From Isoetes taiwanensis (lineage: Eukaryota > Streptophyta > Lycopodiopsida > Isoetales > Isoetaceae): DNA of 64,000 nt. This document shows positions 22,990 to 33,079 of this stretch, one piece after another. The notes under the pieces were generated by a model, which saw only the letters and a program-made list of their open reading frames with translations, was not told where the DNA came from and did no database searches. The position numbers and the translations under genes were made by a program. Location of the stretch: assembly GCA_021234155.1 (NCBI GenBank), contig JAJEKV010000214.1:186001-250000 (forward strand), in the 5' to 3' direction. Within the stretch, counting starts at the first letter, position 1. Each line of letters opens with the position of its first letter.

Positions 22990-23640
22990 CATACAAAAAT
23001 ATCATATATTCCAATAAAACATTAAGGGATCAATCCATGTTTTTCCACGTATTTAACAAGGTGTGGTTCCATGTCAGCCGTTCTGTCCAGTTCTGGGTAC
23101 GAATCTAACACTTCACCCACCGTCATCCCCATAGCCAAATTATGCATAAAACTTCACCAAGAAAATCATCGCCATAAAGTTTTTTAGATCGTAAGATGGT
23201 GGATTCAGGGCCTGTGTTTGATTGTAGAAGCATTTGAGAGCATCATCATCCACTATGATTATATCATCCTTATTCTCGATACCAAGTTCGTCCATCATGT
23301 TAGTCAAGTGTTTGATGAAGATAGGTTTACTGTTGGATCCTTGGGATTAGTGAACTTCACACATTTGTTACGATCCCAAAAGGTCAACCAATGTCTACGC
23401 ATTTCCCCCAGTGCCTCCAAAGTATCCTTGATGTTCCTTAGTTCCATGGATGACCAAATACCAACTCGAAATAACCTGAATGCCTCGTCTAGCATCTCCT
23501 TCAAGTGCGGCCGCGGATAGATCCACTTGGTGTTTGATTCTACTGGTGTCTGATGAAACTGATCTCTAGCCACTTTATTTTTTGGAAAAGTCTTGCAAAG
23601 GACTCCGTTTAGGTCGAACACCACAACCTTCTTAGAAACG
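22990..23640 (-). pseudogene. transposon cargo: HAD/FCP1-like (CTD-phosphatase, NIF type) protein
   Basis: The segment opens at an apparent splice acceptor near 23640 and reads VVVFDLNGVLCKTFP, IYPRPHLKEMLDEAF, FRVGIWSSMELRN and HWLTFWDRNKCVKF, then after a frame change DELGIEN-type and DDDALKCFYN. This order matches FCP1/NLI-interacting-factor HAD phosphatases found in plants. Motif I reads DLNG, with Asn where the canonical DxDG/T has the second catalytic Asp, as in a known plant subgroup. Stops near 23300 and later break it. A parallel decayed copy is at 48890-49400. It is the gene nearest the left TIR, reading towards it. Whether it serves the element or is captured cargo is unknown. Confidence 0.6.
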
Positions 23641-23703
23641 CAATGGAAGCTGAAACATCAAACATGTATCCGGTCAGCAAGATACGATAACACAAACAAT
23701 ACA

Positions 23704-23845
23704 AACGCGCCAAGCGTGATTTGAAATAGTCATAACCAAATCGCGCTCGGCGTGATTTAGTTTGACAACGAAAAATAATCAAAGCACGCCTGGCGCGATT
23801 TAATTCAAAGGTAATACAAATTAAATCACGCGTGGCGCGATTTCG
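23704..23845. promoter_or_regulatory. cluster of four CACGCC(N)GGCGTG-type palindromes upstream of the HAD-like gene
   Basis: Sites include CGCGCCAAGCGTGATTT, CGCGCTCGGCGTGATTT, CACGCCTGGCGCGATTT and CACGCGTGGCGCGATTT, about 35-45 bp apart. Each is bordered by AAATC or GATTT, so the symmetry extends beyond the core. They lie between ORF-B and the HAD-like gene. A role as binding sites is inference. Confidence 0.6.
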
Positions 23846-23849
23846 TGGG

Positions 23850-24390
23850 CAAGGCCATACCTATCATCTTCAGTTTCACTGCCGCCGTCGGCGTCATTCA
23901 CCCCTTCGCCACCCTTAATCTTCATGCTCTTCTGACTGTTAGAATTGTTATTTTCTATTAGTTCCACTGCGTCCTTCACAACTGACATTATTTTACTATT
24001 GATTTGGTAAACCTGTGAATCACTAGAGTCGCCTTGGTTGCCTTCAGCCGGTTGCCACATCAATTAGCTCATTGTTAACCTGTGAATCTACTCTATTGTT
24101 GCTTGCATCACCCTGAAGGGAGGCAAGGATATTCCCTAAGTTCGCCGCGATCACATTACTTTGAGCAGCCAGTTTAGCAGCTATTTGTTCATTGCTTTCC
24201 TTATCAGGCTGCGGATTACTAGTTCCCTCACCAGAACCATCGTCCACTTTCGAATTGGACAAGTCTACGAGACAAGTTTCGCTGCCGTCGTCGGCGTCAT
24301 TCTCCCCTTCGCCACCCTTAATCTTCGTCTTCTTCTGACTGTTAGAATTGTTATTTTCTATTAGTTCCGCTGCGTCCTTCACAACTGACA
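23850..24390 (-). pseudogene. ORF-B C-terminal segment, second tandem unit
   Basis: Minus-strand open sequence encodes SNSKVDDGSGEGTSNPQPD, KESNEQIAAKLAAQSNVIA, NLGNILASLQGDASNNRVD and MSVVKDAAELIENNNSNSQK, a low-complexity Asn/Ser-rich, possibly disordered tail. About 400-430 bp are tandemly duplicated. One unit is complete here and the other is split by Helitron B at 24391. The undisturbed junction at 23990 (GACA|TTATTTTA) is the empty target site of that Helitron. In the inverted copy (48.24-48.65 kb) there is only one unit. Confidence 0.65.
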
Positions 24391-24860
24391 TCTTATATTA
24401 TAATGTTTTAGTGCAAGTAATGGACCACGCCCTAAATTCGACGGCCGAGATTTCATGATGCAATTCTAGGGCTAAAAAGTGGCGTAAAAAAGGCTAAAAA
24501 AGTAACGTCCAAAAAATATTAAAAAAAGGGCACGTAAACCTCAAGAATAGCCAATTTCAATTTAGGGTTCAATTTAGGCAGGCAAATTTAGGGTGCTTGA
24601 TCGAGGATGAGGATCGGAGATACCTGCCTGGTTTACCATCGAAGATGAGGATCGGAGATACCTGCCTGCTTTACCATCTTGCTGCTCTGTTATCCAGCAT
24701 TTTCTCACCAAGAACGTTTATTAATATAAGATACAGAGCTTCTGGCTATGGCAATATCACTTGCCCCTTTGGATTGGATGGCCAAGAAAGCTCTAGGGTC
24801 CTTTTAAAACAAATCTCGAGTTCTAGGGTTCCGCCTCAAGACAAAACGTCCTTACCTTTT

Positions 24861-25605
24861 CTATCGAAACAGAAAGCGGAAGCAGAGAAGCGGATCGTGC
24901 AAATGAAAGGTAGGTTTCCATTGATCCGCCCATTTATCCGCTAGCTCTCCATTGCGTTTTTCCAATTCCCTGTGCATTGTTGCTGCGGCGCAGATTATTT
25001 GGGTCCATAATTCCATCGAGGCTAATGTTCTTTGGAGTATCGGTTCCTTCATGAATTGGGGCGTGTAAGTTTTCGGATTGTCCAAATGGTATATGATCTG
25101 CAGTAGCTCCATATTACATTGGTGCTTAGGTCGCCAATGGAGGCCTCTGCGCTATTTATGTATTCATAGGATGGGTCAGAGTTGGCATCCCAGATCCATC
25201 CCATTTCCAGCTGGTTGTCCCTTTGATCAATGGTGAAGCCTGTAACTGCCATGCTCCAAGTGGCCATTTGCTGTTGAGCAGAACGGATGTGTCGCTGTAT
25301 AATTCTTAGGACCCTTTGCCAAATTGTTTTAGCATTTTCACAGTCCCAATAGGTATGAAAGTGGTCTGCTGGTTGTCCACACCAAAGGCAAGGGAAATAG
25401 CTGATAATTTATCTATAGTTTCTGCGCATTGTGCCTGTATAGATGATCCTTCTGATGATCCAGCAGAGCCATCATGCAAAGAGCTGATTGAGCTGTGAAA
25501 AAACCCATTCTGGTAGATTATGACATTGAAATGGTATAGTATCCTTGCATTGTTTAATTGCTTTGAGTATTTGAAATCCTCATCTGCCATGTCGCGATAG
25601 CTCAT
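24861..25605 (-). pseudogene. captured LINE fragment (RT zinc-binding-like region) inside Helitron B
   Basis: The minus strand reads in pieces WCGQPADHFHTYWDCENAK, TIWQRVLRIIQRHI and SPSYEYINSAEASIGDLST, then KWADQWKPTFHLHDPLLCF. The first two resemble the zf-RVT domain at the end of plant LINE ORF2 and the linker to the following region. Frame changes separate them. Orientation is opposite to the Helitron, as often seen with captured DNA. An independent LINE insertion truncated at both ends is the alternative. Confidence 0.5.
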
Positions 25606-26327
25606 TGTAGACTGTTTGTTCTTAGATTAGCAGTGATGACGATTTTGTGGTCACTGATTTATTATTGCCATTAACAAAGGATTTTTCCTTATCTGCAGAT
25701 CATTGAAAAGATTACCATAGGAGCATCACACATAGGAAAAAATTCTAGAATTTCTTACGTGCATGACAAGCACTGTGCAGTTGACATATCCAAGCAACTC
25801 TTATGGTAAGCAACTCTGGGATTTATGCGAATAAAAGTATGAATCCTTAGGCTCAAAGGATGTGGTCATTGAAATTCATAGTATCTTTGAAAAACTCATC
25901 CATATTAGCAGCTATTAGAGTTTCAGTTTACCAGATATAAAAGTTTCAGTTTGCCAGTAAATGGTTGCAATGCAGACTCCTGCCAGTGATGCTTGCCATA
26001 GTGATTTTTTCCACCGAGCTTTTGGGTCCAGGAAGGCTTACACAGAACATGATGTTCTTCCTTATGTGGATGCTTAATGCGGCAAGTTTCAAGATTCAAG
26101 CAATGGCAGAACCTTCTAATGCCGCGTAGAAGTCAAGAAAAGAATACAGATGCAAGAAGGTGCCAAGATGTAATCTTGAGATGGTTTGGGTTGTCAAACC
26201 CAGAGCTTATTGTAGTACTACAGTCATAGTGTTTACTGTTTTCAAACCAAAAGCTAGAGGTATATGTATTTATGTTTTATCTGCGAAAAATAGTTTTGTC
26301 CTAGGAGAGGCCAAAACACAAAAGCAG

Positions 26328-26431
26328 GGAAGATTTGGATTTGAAAAAAATTGTATTATGACAAATAAGAATGGCATAAGGAAGATTTGGATTTGAAAAA
26401 AATTGTATTATGACAAATAAGAATGGCATTG
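26328..26431. repeat. 52-bp tandem duplication in Helitron B
   Basis: The unit beginning GGAAGATTTGGATTTGAAAA occurs twice, head to tail, almost without change, followed by a shorter echo (CATTGGGGACTACATAGCA) at about 26475-26520. Confidence 0.85.
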
Positions 26432-27206
26432 GACTAAATAGAACATTGTGGTCAGTCACAACAATAGCATTAGCATTGGGGACTACATAGCACAACAATA
26501 GCATTGGGGACTACATAGCAAGACCATGTGAGCGAATGATAATGTATTGAAATATCCATACTTAGAGAATATCCATATTATACAGAACTGTAGTATTAAA
26601 GGCAATCTTTTATTCTTTTTGTGTATGTCTTCTATCAACACAAAACAAAAGCATGTATGTAGACGTGTAAACAAAAAGGCAAATCTCTACATTTTAATGG
26701 AGCTACACAAAGTACTTTGCTATGTTAATGAATGCTATCTTATGCTAGGATGGACAAGAAAATCAACATTTAAAACTTATATCACCTTCAAAGAAGCAAC
26801 TATAAAACTACACTATAGGAGTTGTTACTCGAAGATTGGAAAGACATGGTTTGTTAGACCTCTAGCAACAAAGTTTGAAAATAACATTTATAAGAGCTTT
26901 GCAACAAAACTTGAAAATAACATTTATAAGAGATCTGCAATGCCAAGCTCTGGTTCAACTACTTGGTATTTTAACTATTCATACAATTGAGTAGGCAACA
27001 TTTTTAAAAGTCCAAAGATATATGTAACACAACTATTCATATACATCACGGAACTTCCACGGAACCGATGGTGGGCAATTACATATATAAAATAAAATAG
27101 GCAAATTACAAAATAAGAATTACATAGCGATGGGCACATTTTTTTCAATTGCGCCCAAAACATTTATAGACTCTCGACTTATGCCCGGCAACGGCACCAT
27201 TACTAG

Positions 27207-28870
27207 TTATTTTATTATTGATTTGGCAAACCATGTGAATCACTAGAGCCGCCTTGGTTGCCTTCATTTTAGGTTTCCACATCAATTATTTCATTGTTAA
27301 CACTGTGAATCTACTCTATTGTTGCTTGCATCACCCGTAATGTGGGCAAGGATATTCCCTAAGTTCGCCGCCATCCAAAGTGCTTTGGCGCCCGGTTTAG
27401 CATGACTATTTGTTCATTATTGCTTTCCTTATCGGGCTGCAGTTACTAGTTCCCTCACGGAATAGCGTCCACTTTGAATTGGACAAGTCTGAGACTTTTG
27501 ATTCTTGATGATTCGAGGGTTGCCATAAGGGCCTTTAGGAGATTTGGCAAGCACATGCATGAGGAATGGTTCAAGAAAGTCTTTGGCCTGCCCATTACTC
27601 ACAAAGTAGTGACATCTTCTTGCACCCATAAGAGCCTCTCGGGCAATATAACCTCCAACATGAAGCTCCAAGCAGGTTGTATCAATTGGAGCAAATGCCT
27701 CCGAGGAAAGCGACCATAGGCGGAAATCCATTTTATTTAAGGGGCCCTTCTCCTTAGTTTGTAGCTCGTGCTTGATTTCCTTTACTTAGGAGGGGTCCCG
27801 ATCCTCATCCTCTTGACTCATCCTGTTACGGTCGATCGATCCGTATGAAAGAATATAGTTCTTAAGTCCGGATCATCTAGAAGAAAATATTCCCATCCAC
27901 TGCTATTGTCACCCTTGGCCTTAGCAATATCATATTCCTCGTCTGACAGCATGGATATCATAATAAAGATCACATGTGCCATCTTCCGTTCTGTTCGCAG
28001 CTCATTATCCTTAACATCATATATTAGGCATCCCTCCTTAATAACTTTGAGGCACTCCAGATCATGAGCATCGGATAGTGCATGCAGATGTGACTCACCA
28101 GAAGGACAAACAATGACAATAGTGAAGGACCTCTCAGTTGTCAATCCTATACAGCTGGTAAAGAAGCTGCTGTAGTCCTTCGGTTCATGCCCATATCTCC
28201 TCTCCCACCCCCTATTTGTCCAACACAAAGAGTGATATATTTTTTAAGGCCGGTTGATTACGGCAAGAGATCTTTGTACCCAATGGAGACTGAATACTGG
28301 ACAGCGTCATCTTCTCCAGTAATCTTCTTCACAAGGGCCACTTTTCTTCTCAACTCGGCCCGATTACCTTAGGGGTAGAGTCTCCTTATGTTTTGTATTT
28401 TTAGCCTTCCAATTCTTTAGGAAGTCCTTTGACGAGAATACAAACTTCTTGATGTCATCATTCTTGACCTTGTATTTGTCCGGCCAATCAATTTGAGGAT
28501 AATGCCACATCCCCAGATAGCCTTTGTAACTCGGCTCCCTGGTGACTTCATTATCACGATACATTCTTTACGTGGCTGCAGCACTCAACGAAGGACATCC
28601 TATCCTTGGTGAAAGCACCCTTCTTGTATAAGACTTCCTTCTTTAAGCATTGGTCTAAAACCCAAATGGTCTCGGCCGTCTAGCCCACGAGTCTTTCTCA
28701 TCTCTGTCACATTCAAGTCAAAGATGCTTACATCAGCGGGAGGCACCCTACCCATAGTATCCTGCAGCTTCCTTTGTGCATAAGCGTCCAATTCATTCCA
28801 CTTTTGCCATCTTGCATCCTTACAAAACACAATCTTATACGAAGTCTATTGGGCCTGACACGCTAGATGA
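27207..28870 (-). pseudogene. transposon cargo ORF-B, unrecognised large protein
   Basis: Minus strand, several joined frames. From about 28830: KWNELDAYAQRKLQDTMG, DVSIFDLNVTEMRKTRG; then YLGMWHYPQIDWPDKYKVK, KKFVFSSKDFLKNWKAK, AELRRKVALVKKITGE; then (28.2-27.8 kb) TTERSFTIVIVCPSGESHLH, HDLECLKVIKEGCLIYD, KMAHVIFIMISMLSDEEYD; then AFAPIDTTCLELHVGGYIA and FLMHVLAKSPKGPYGN. An Asn/Ser-rich tail follows at 27490-27207 and again at 24390-23850. The inverted copy at 46900-48470 aligns segment by segment, and each copy has frameshifts the other lacks. That indicates a real ORF of roughly 600 or more residues in the ancestor. I recognise no domain. Confidence 0.5.
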
Positions 28871-29079
28871 GCTTTTCGGGAAAAGGATCTGCAATGTCAT
28901 CACCACCTTTTTTCTTTGATTTTCTTGCGTTTTTTTCTTCTTCTCAATATAATTATGCATGCAGTCCGCTCAAACAGCTTGAAAGCCTCAGACTTTGACC
29001 CGCCCTATCTGGTAGGTAATGGCAGCCATTTTCCACCCATTTGATTGGCGTGGCGCAGCTTGCTCCGCGTATGGACTGC

Positions 29080-29440
29080 CAAAAGTACGCATTGAATCGA
29101 AGATCGAGACAAGAAACACGCCGGTAGCGATTTCAATAGAAAAGATCAACCTCAAAAATGCGCCTGGCGTGAAATGAATTAAATACCAATGCAATTCCAC
29201 GTGATGCCTGCTTTTGAATCGGTTAATTCACGCCAGCGTTATTTCAAATGAATTGAAATCACGCCAGGCGTGCTTTCAAATCAAATCAATTCCACGCCAG
29301 GCGTTTTTAACATTTCGCTGGCCCAGGCCGGTTTGATTTGATTGCACGCTTTGGCGTGATTTGGTTTCATTCTGGGGAAATCACTTTGGCATGAATTGGT
29401 TTCATTTGAATGAGCGCTGGCGTGAATATGAAAGTGCTAA
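29080..29440. promoter_or_regulatory. array of CACGCCAGGCGTG-type palindromes upstream of ORF-B
   Basis: Complete or half sites recur every 25-45 bp, among them CGCGCCTGGCGTGAA, CACGCCAGGCGTGC, CACGCCAGGCGTTT and CACGCTTTGGCGTGATTT. They are embedded in runs such as TTTCAAATGAA and AAATCAAATCAATT. The inverted element copy has the matching array at 46305-46572. The array sits between ORF-C and ORF-B, where a promoter would be. Function is inferred from position only. Confidence 0.65.
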
Positions 29441-29479
29441 CATCCTAACCACGGTTAGTTACCTTTTGTATAGAAATGT

Positions 29480-30620
29480 CTTCCCCATTTCATTCAAAGT
29501 TGCACTAATCTAAACCCAAATCTGCGAGGGTGAAGTATTGGCATCAAGATCTGACACCTCCTATCGCATAGTGATTGTAGAAGCAGCGTTTTGGCCTGTT
29601 TGTTCTACTCGGGCCTGATGAGGGCCTTACGTGCCTCAACAGAATCTTTGCCGTCGATGGCGGCGAATTTAATGTTATCCTTTACCATTCGTCCTCGAAG
29701 TTCGTCCACTCGCCGGGCTTGTTGAGATCATATCCCAAGGTAAACATCCGGTGGCATAGGCATTTGACTGGATTACTAATCATGCTCACGAACAATCTCC
29801 ATGGCATGGCTGGATCATATCTTACGCTAACATAAATGGAGCTTGGTGAACGGATGAGGGACTTCACATGGATCATAAAAGTTTCCTTAAGACCCTAATG
29901 GATAATGGTGTGACTTATTCACTTATTCATGGCGTCTAATTGCGCCACCATCCTCTGTTCATTCTCAAAAAGCGAAGCCTCCATGCCTTCGACAACTGCG
30001 GGTTGAACATCCTTCCCTAGATCTAGGACCCTCTTAGAAGCTTTCAAGTCGGCTAATTCCCTAGCTTTCGCAAATAGTGACTTGGTGTCGGTTTTAGTGA
30101 ACATGCCTCTACGCATTTGTAACCCCTTGGCAAATAGATATTAGGCGTAAGCTGCTACATTGGTTGGCCAACCATACTTAAAACATGTCTCACCGATTTC
30201 ACACCATCTTCATGAGCGTATCCTTGTGTCGCGATAGCTCTATAATGAGTAAGTGCGAGCAGATCTTTCTTACGCTTTTGTGTAATCTCAAGAGCAATTT
30301 GCGGTTGGTGTCATCTTCTTCCTCACAAAAGATTAGGATCCCTTGTTTGGTCATCTTTATGCCTTCCTTTTTCCTCGAGAGAAGAGAGTTAAGTCGAGCT
30401 TGCCATTTGTCTTGGCAAGGTCAATGTGTACCACTCGGCACCCTCGTCCATTTCCTCTTGAGCTGAGGCAGGGTCGTGGGTTGCTATAAGAATCGGCCCT
30501 TCATCATCTAAGGTGAGATCATATGGATGCGCATCGGATCGTCTACCCTTGACTTCTTGGCAGGATTAGAACCGAATTATTAGGGTTTTCTTCCTCTTGG
30601 GCCTTTGCAAAAGAAGATGA
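29480..30620 (-). pseudogene. transposon cargo ORF-C, unrecognised protein
   Basis: Minus-strand segments: VHIDLAKTNGKLDLT, KKEGIKMTKQGILIFCEEED, RKLLLRLHKSVRK (30.45-30.28 kb); then MRRGMFTKTDTKSLFAKARE, LADLKASKRVLDLGKDVQPA, VVEGMEASLFENEQRMVAQL (30116-29919); then MIHVKSLIRSPSSIYVSVRY and PVKCLCHRMFTLGYDLNK (29876-29682). The inverted copy at 45290-46250 has the same segments in the same order. No recognised domain. It probably follows the RGG exon as later exons of one gene, since that exon ends in a splice donor. Confidence 0.5.
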
Positions 30621-31056
30621 ACATTTTTATAGTATTTTTCAGAACAGGAGATCACGCTTGGCGTGCATTTAAACCTAAATTAGTACAATTCACGCTTGGC
30701 GTGTTGGTAGCTCCTATTCTTGACCATGCTATGCGTGATTTTGAAACTAAATTAGTTTGCATCCACATTTTAAGCTACATACCCTTTATGAATCCATATT
30801 TCACACTATTTAACCTCATTGAACATTGCTATCTCCAACTGTCTAACACCGCTATATTCTATATATAAAACAGAGCAAAATTATGTTCTACAAAACGGAC
30901 AATCAGAGCATTAACTGATGGTAATACTTAAAATTCATGCAAAGCATAATAACTCAAACTCATGCAAAGCATATTAACTGAAGGCAAGGAAATATCTCAA
31001 ATTCATGCAAGCATAATACTCTCCACACAGTGTGTATTCTGTGGCAAATTAAATAC

Positions 31057-31192
31057 CTTGAATAAGGTTACGTATTCTGTGTGTATTCTGATCAACGTCC
31101 TCTGAAACTTGAGAAGAGCCGGGTTTTGAGATTCCTCTTCCACCGCTTCCTCTGCCCCGTCCGCCTCGACCACCTCTGGTTTTAGAAGACAT
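31057..31192 (-). CDS. RGG-box first exon of a transposon cargo gene
   Basis: An ATG at 31192 opens MSSKTRGGRGGRGRGSGGRG and then ISKPGSSQVSEDVDQ. It ends at a splice donor (CAAG|GTATTT). RGG/RG-rich N-termini typically bind RNA or single-stranded nucleic acid. The frame is intact here. In the inverted copy (44563-44683) a stop has arisen after SQV. It probably forms the first exon of the gene continuing as ORF-C downstream; the join is not proven. Confidence 0.55.
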
Positions 31193-31639
31193 CTCCGGAG
31201 TCGCCTAGTAACAGAGTCGGAAGGTCGCTCGGATCTGGCAATTTCAGTACTTTCGAAGAAATAGCTTTTTCTGCATCAGACGAAAAATAGAAATTTGAAT
31301 TTCAAGAAAACACAAAATGCAGTTTGAAATATTCTTGACACATACAAATAATAATGGCGAAGACCCGTCCATGAGCTTCTTTCATTAAGTTTTTAACCAC
31401 CAATCTACCCAAAAAGTATCCCATAAATTTATCCCCCTAAGCGTAGTTAACCTAATCTTTCTTCTAATTGAATTTTTCCGGGCCGGAGTTTCCATCAGCT
31501 TGTGATTTCGAGAACTCAAATCAGCTTCTCAAGAATGGCTACAGAATTCTGGTACTCATCTCATTCCTATAGCTTGAACATTAATTTCCAATAGTAAGTG
31601 TCTGAATAGCAATTTTTCTGCATTGTCGAAGATGAATGT

Positions 31640-31865
31640 TTCATGTTAACTACAAATCAGAAAAGGAAAGTAGGATTATGCAAGATCGACTCCATCGATC
31701 CATTCAGAATCGTCATGGAATTCCGCTAGGGGGATAAGTATGTCCGGAAGTTCTGATGATTAACTGCTGCACTATGGATGAAGCTTTACCCGAGACACCC
31801 CGGTGGGGATACGGTTGGAGAAAGTGTTGGAACATTTGTTGCATGGCCAAGAAACCGCTTAAAAA
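31640..31865 (+). pseudogene. small transposon ORF on the plus strand, unrecognised
   Basis: Starting at about 31648 it reads TTNQKRKVGLCKIDSIDP, then DKYVR and, after frame changes, residues matching AMDEATPVGIRLEKVLEHL. The inverted copy (44054-43848, minus strand) keeps a 68-residue open frame. It runs opposite to the neighbouring cargo genes. The open copy lacks stops that this copy has, so this copy is degenerate. Function unknown. Confidence 0.4.
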
Positions 31866-31997
31866 AGGTATGTAACATGTATTACATTGTAGAAATATAG
31901 AAGTAGACAAAATTTGTTGTATTCATTGGAAAAAGTTTATAATTGTATATAATCGGATAAATTGGATAAACCGGACAAAATCCCGGACCTATTTGTT

Positions 31998-32676
31998 TCA
32001 AGCCCGGTCTTGGTAGGCTGGGCTATCAACTCTCCCATTTCCATAGCTGGGCATAGTGACCCTGTCGGGTAAAACCCGGCCAAAAACACCGAGCTCTAGC
32101 TCCACCTCCCTTTTGCTCCACCTCCACCTCCACCTCCTGCTCCTCCTCCTGCTCCATTGGTTGAACCTCCAATGCAACATATAGCGCTGCGGTAGTGGTT
32201 CCATTGGTTGAGCCATCTCCATTGCATCGTATATCTCCTGTGGTAGTGGTTCGTGTTGGGGCATCCGGGCATAGAGGCTAACCACTAAAAACGACTCCTC
32301 ATTTTGAATCTCGAATCGCCGGATCTGAGATTCACTCTCGATCAATGCATGTACTGCGATTGCAATGCATGTACTGACGGATGCGAGATTCACTCTCGAT
32401 CAATGCATGTACTGCGATTGCGATGCATGTACGTGCGATTGCAAGGGCCCCAGAGCCCAGATCTATCATTGCCCTGCGCTCTGCTGCCATCATCATTACT
32501 TGATCCAAGTACTCCGGGGTTGTAAGGCGGGTGCTCGGCCCGGGCCTGGTGCTCCTCGCCGGTTCAACCGGACTGGAGATTGGAGCCGAAACTGGAGCTG
32601 GGCTATGTGATTGCTGGCCCAAATGTAATTCCAATGCATCTTCGTCACCAACCGGGTGATTAATGTAACTTGGCAT
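31998..32676 (-). pseudogene. transposon cargo ORF-D, unrecognised protein
   Basis: An ATG at 32676 opens MPSYINHPVGDEDALELHLG, a Pro/Ser-rich linker (SPAPVSAPISSPVEPARS) and TTPEYLDQVMMMAAERRAMI. A short internal duplication follows (AVHALIESESRIR and AVHALIESESQIR, about 60-70 bp apart at 32330-32430). After a frame change it continues EIQNEESFLVVSLYARMPQH and an Arg/Trp-rich low-complexity end. The inverted copy starts identically at 43117. The shared start in two diverged copies supports a real gene. Confidence 0.5.
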
Positions 32677-32699
32677 CTATCAATAGGAAGTGAGCGGAG

Positions 32700-33075
32700 T
32701 ATCAGTATTCACGCCTGGCGTGTTATATTTATTTATTTATAAACTTAGAAACTAAGAGACACGCCCGGCGTGTTTAGCATAAAAGTTGAAAGTAGGGATA
32801 AAATTGTTTGCACGCTCAGCGTGTAAACTGCTATATAGGAAAAACTATACTTTCGGCGTAGAGGGAAAAAAAAGCAGTACAGATAGATAAGTAAATAGAT
32901 AAAAGGCGGGCAATTATTTTACACGCTAAGTGTGTAAAATAATTGCCTGGCCTTTATCTATTTACTTATCTATCTGTACAGTTTTTTTTTCTCCCTCTCT
33001 GCTGAATGCACGCCGAGCGTGTATTCATGTTGAAGGCTAAGGTTAGCATGAAACACGCTTAGCGTGTTTCAAATA
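32700..33075. promoter_or_regulatory. array of CACGCCNNGCGTG palindromes between ORF-D and the acidic gene
   Basis: Sites about 45-110 bp apart: CACGCCTGGCGTG (32711), CACGCCCGGCGTG (about 32761), CACGCTCAGCGTG (32811), CACGCTAAGTGTG (32921, at the centre of the large hairpin), CACGCCGAGCGTG (33009) and CACGCTTAGCGTG (33054). The four-base arms are constant and the three central bases vary. That is the expected pattern for dimeric protein binding, stated as inference. Confidence 0.65.
32861..32999. repeat. large hairpin with arms of about 65 bp
   Basis: Left arm GAGGG-A(8)-GCAGTACAGATAGATAAGT and onward; right arm mirrors it through ACTTATCTATCTGTAC, poly-T and CTCCCTC. A few mismatches. The centre is CACGCTAAGTGTG. 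The homology of the inverted element copy stops at this centre (42852). Confidence 0.88.
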
Positions 33076-33079
33076 TTAT

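Larger units (their letters stand above)
24391..27206 (+). mobile_element. non-autonomous Helitron B (2816 bp) with a captured LINE fragment
   Basis: Starts TCTTATATTATAATGTT after A and ends GCCCGGCAACGGCACCATTACTAG before T. The terminal hairpin is weaker than in Helitron A. The first 60 bp (AATGGACCACGCCCTAAATT) match the autonomous Helitron at 50427, so they are one family. The insertion is proved by the empty site at 23990. Inside are two GATGAGGATCGGAGATACCTG repeats (24605-24680), an antisense LINE fragment, and a 52-bp tandem repeat at 26328-26431. The rest of 25.6-27.1 kb is AT-rich without a supported gene. Confidence 0.9.
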
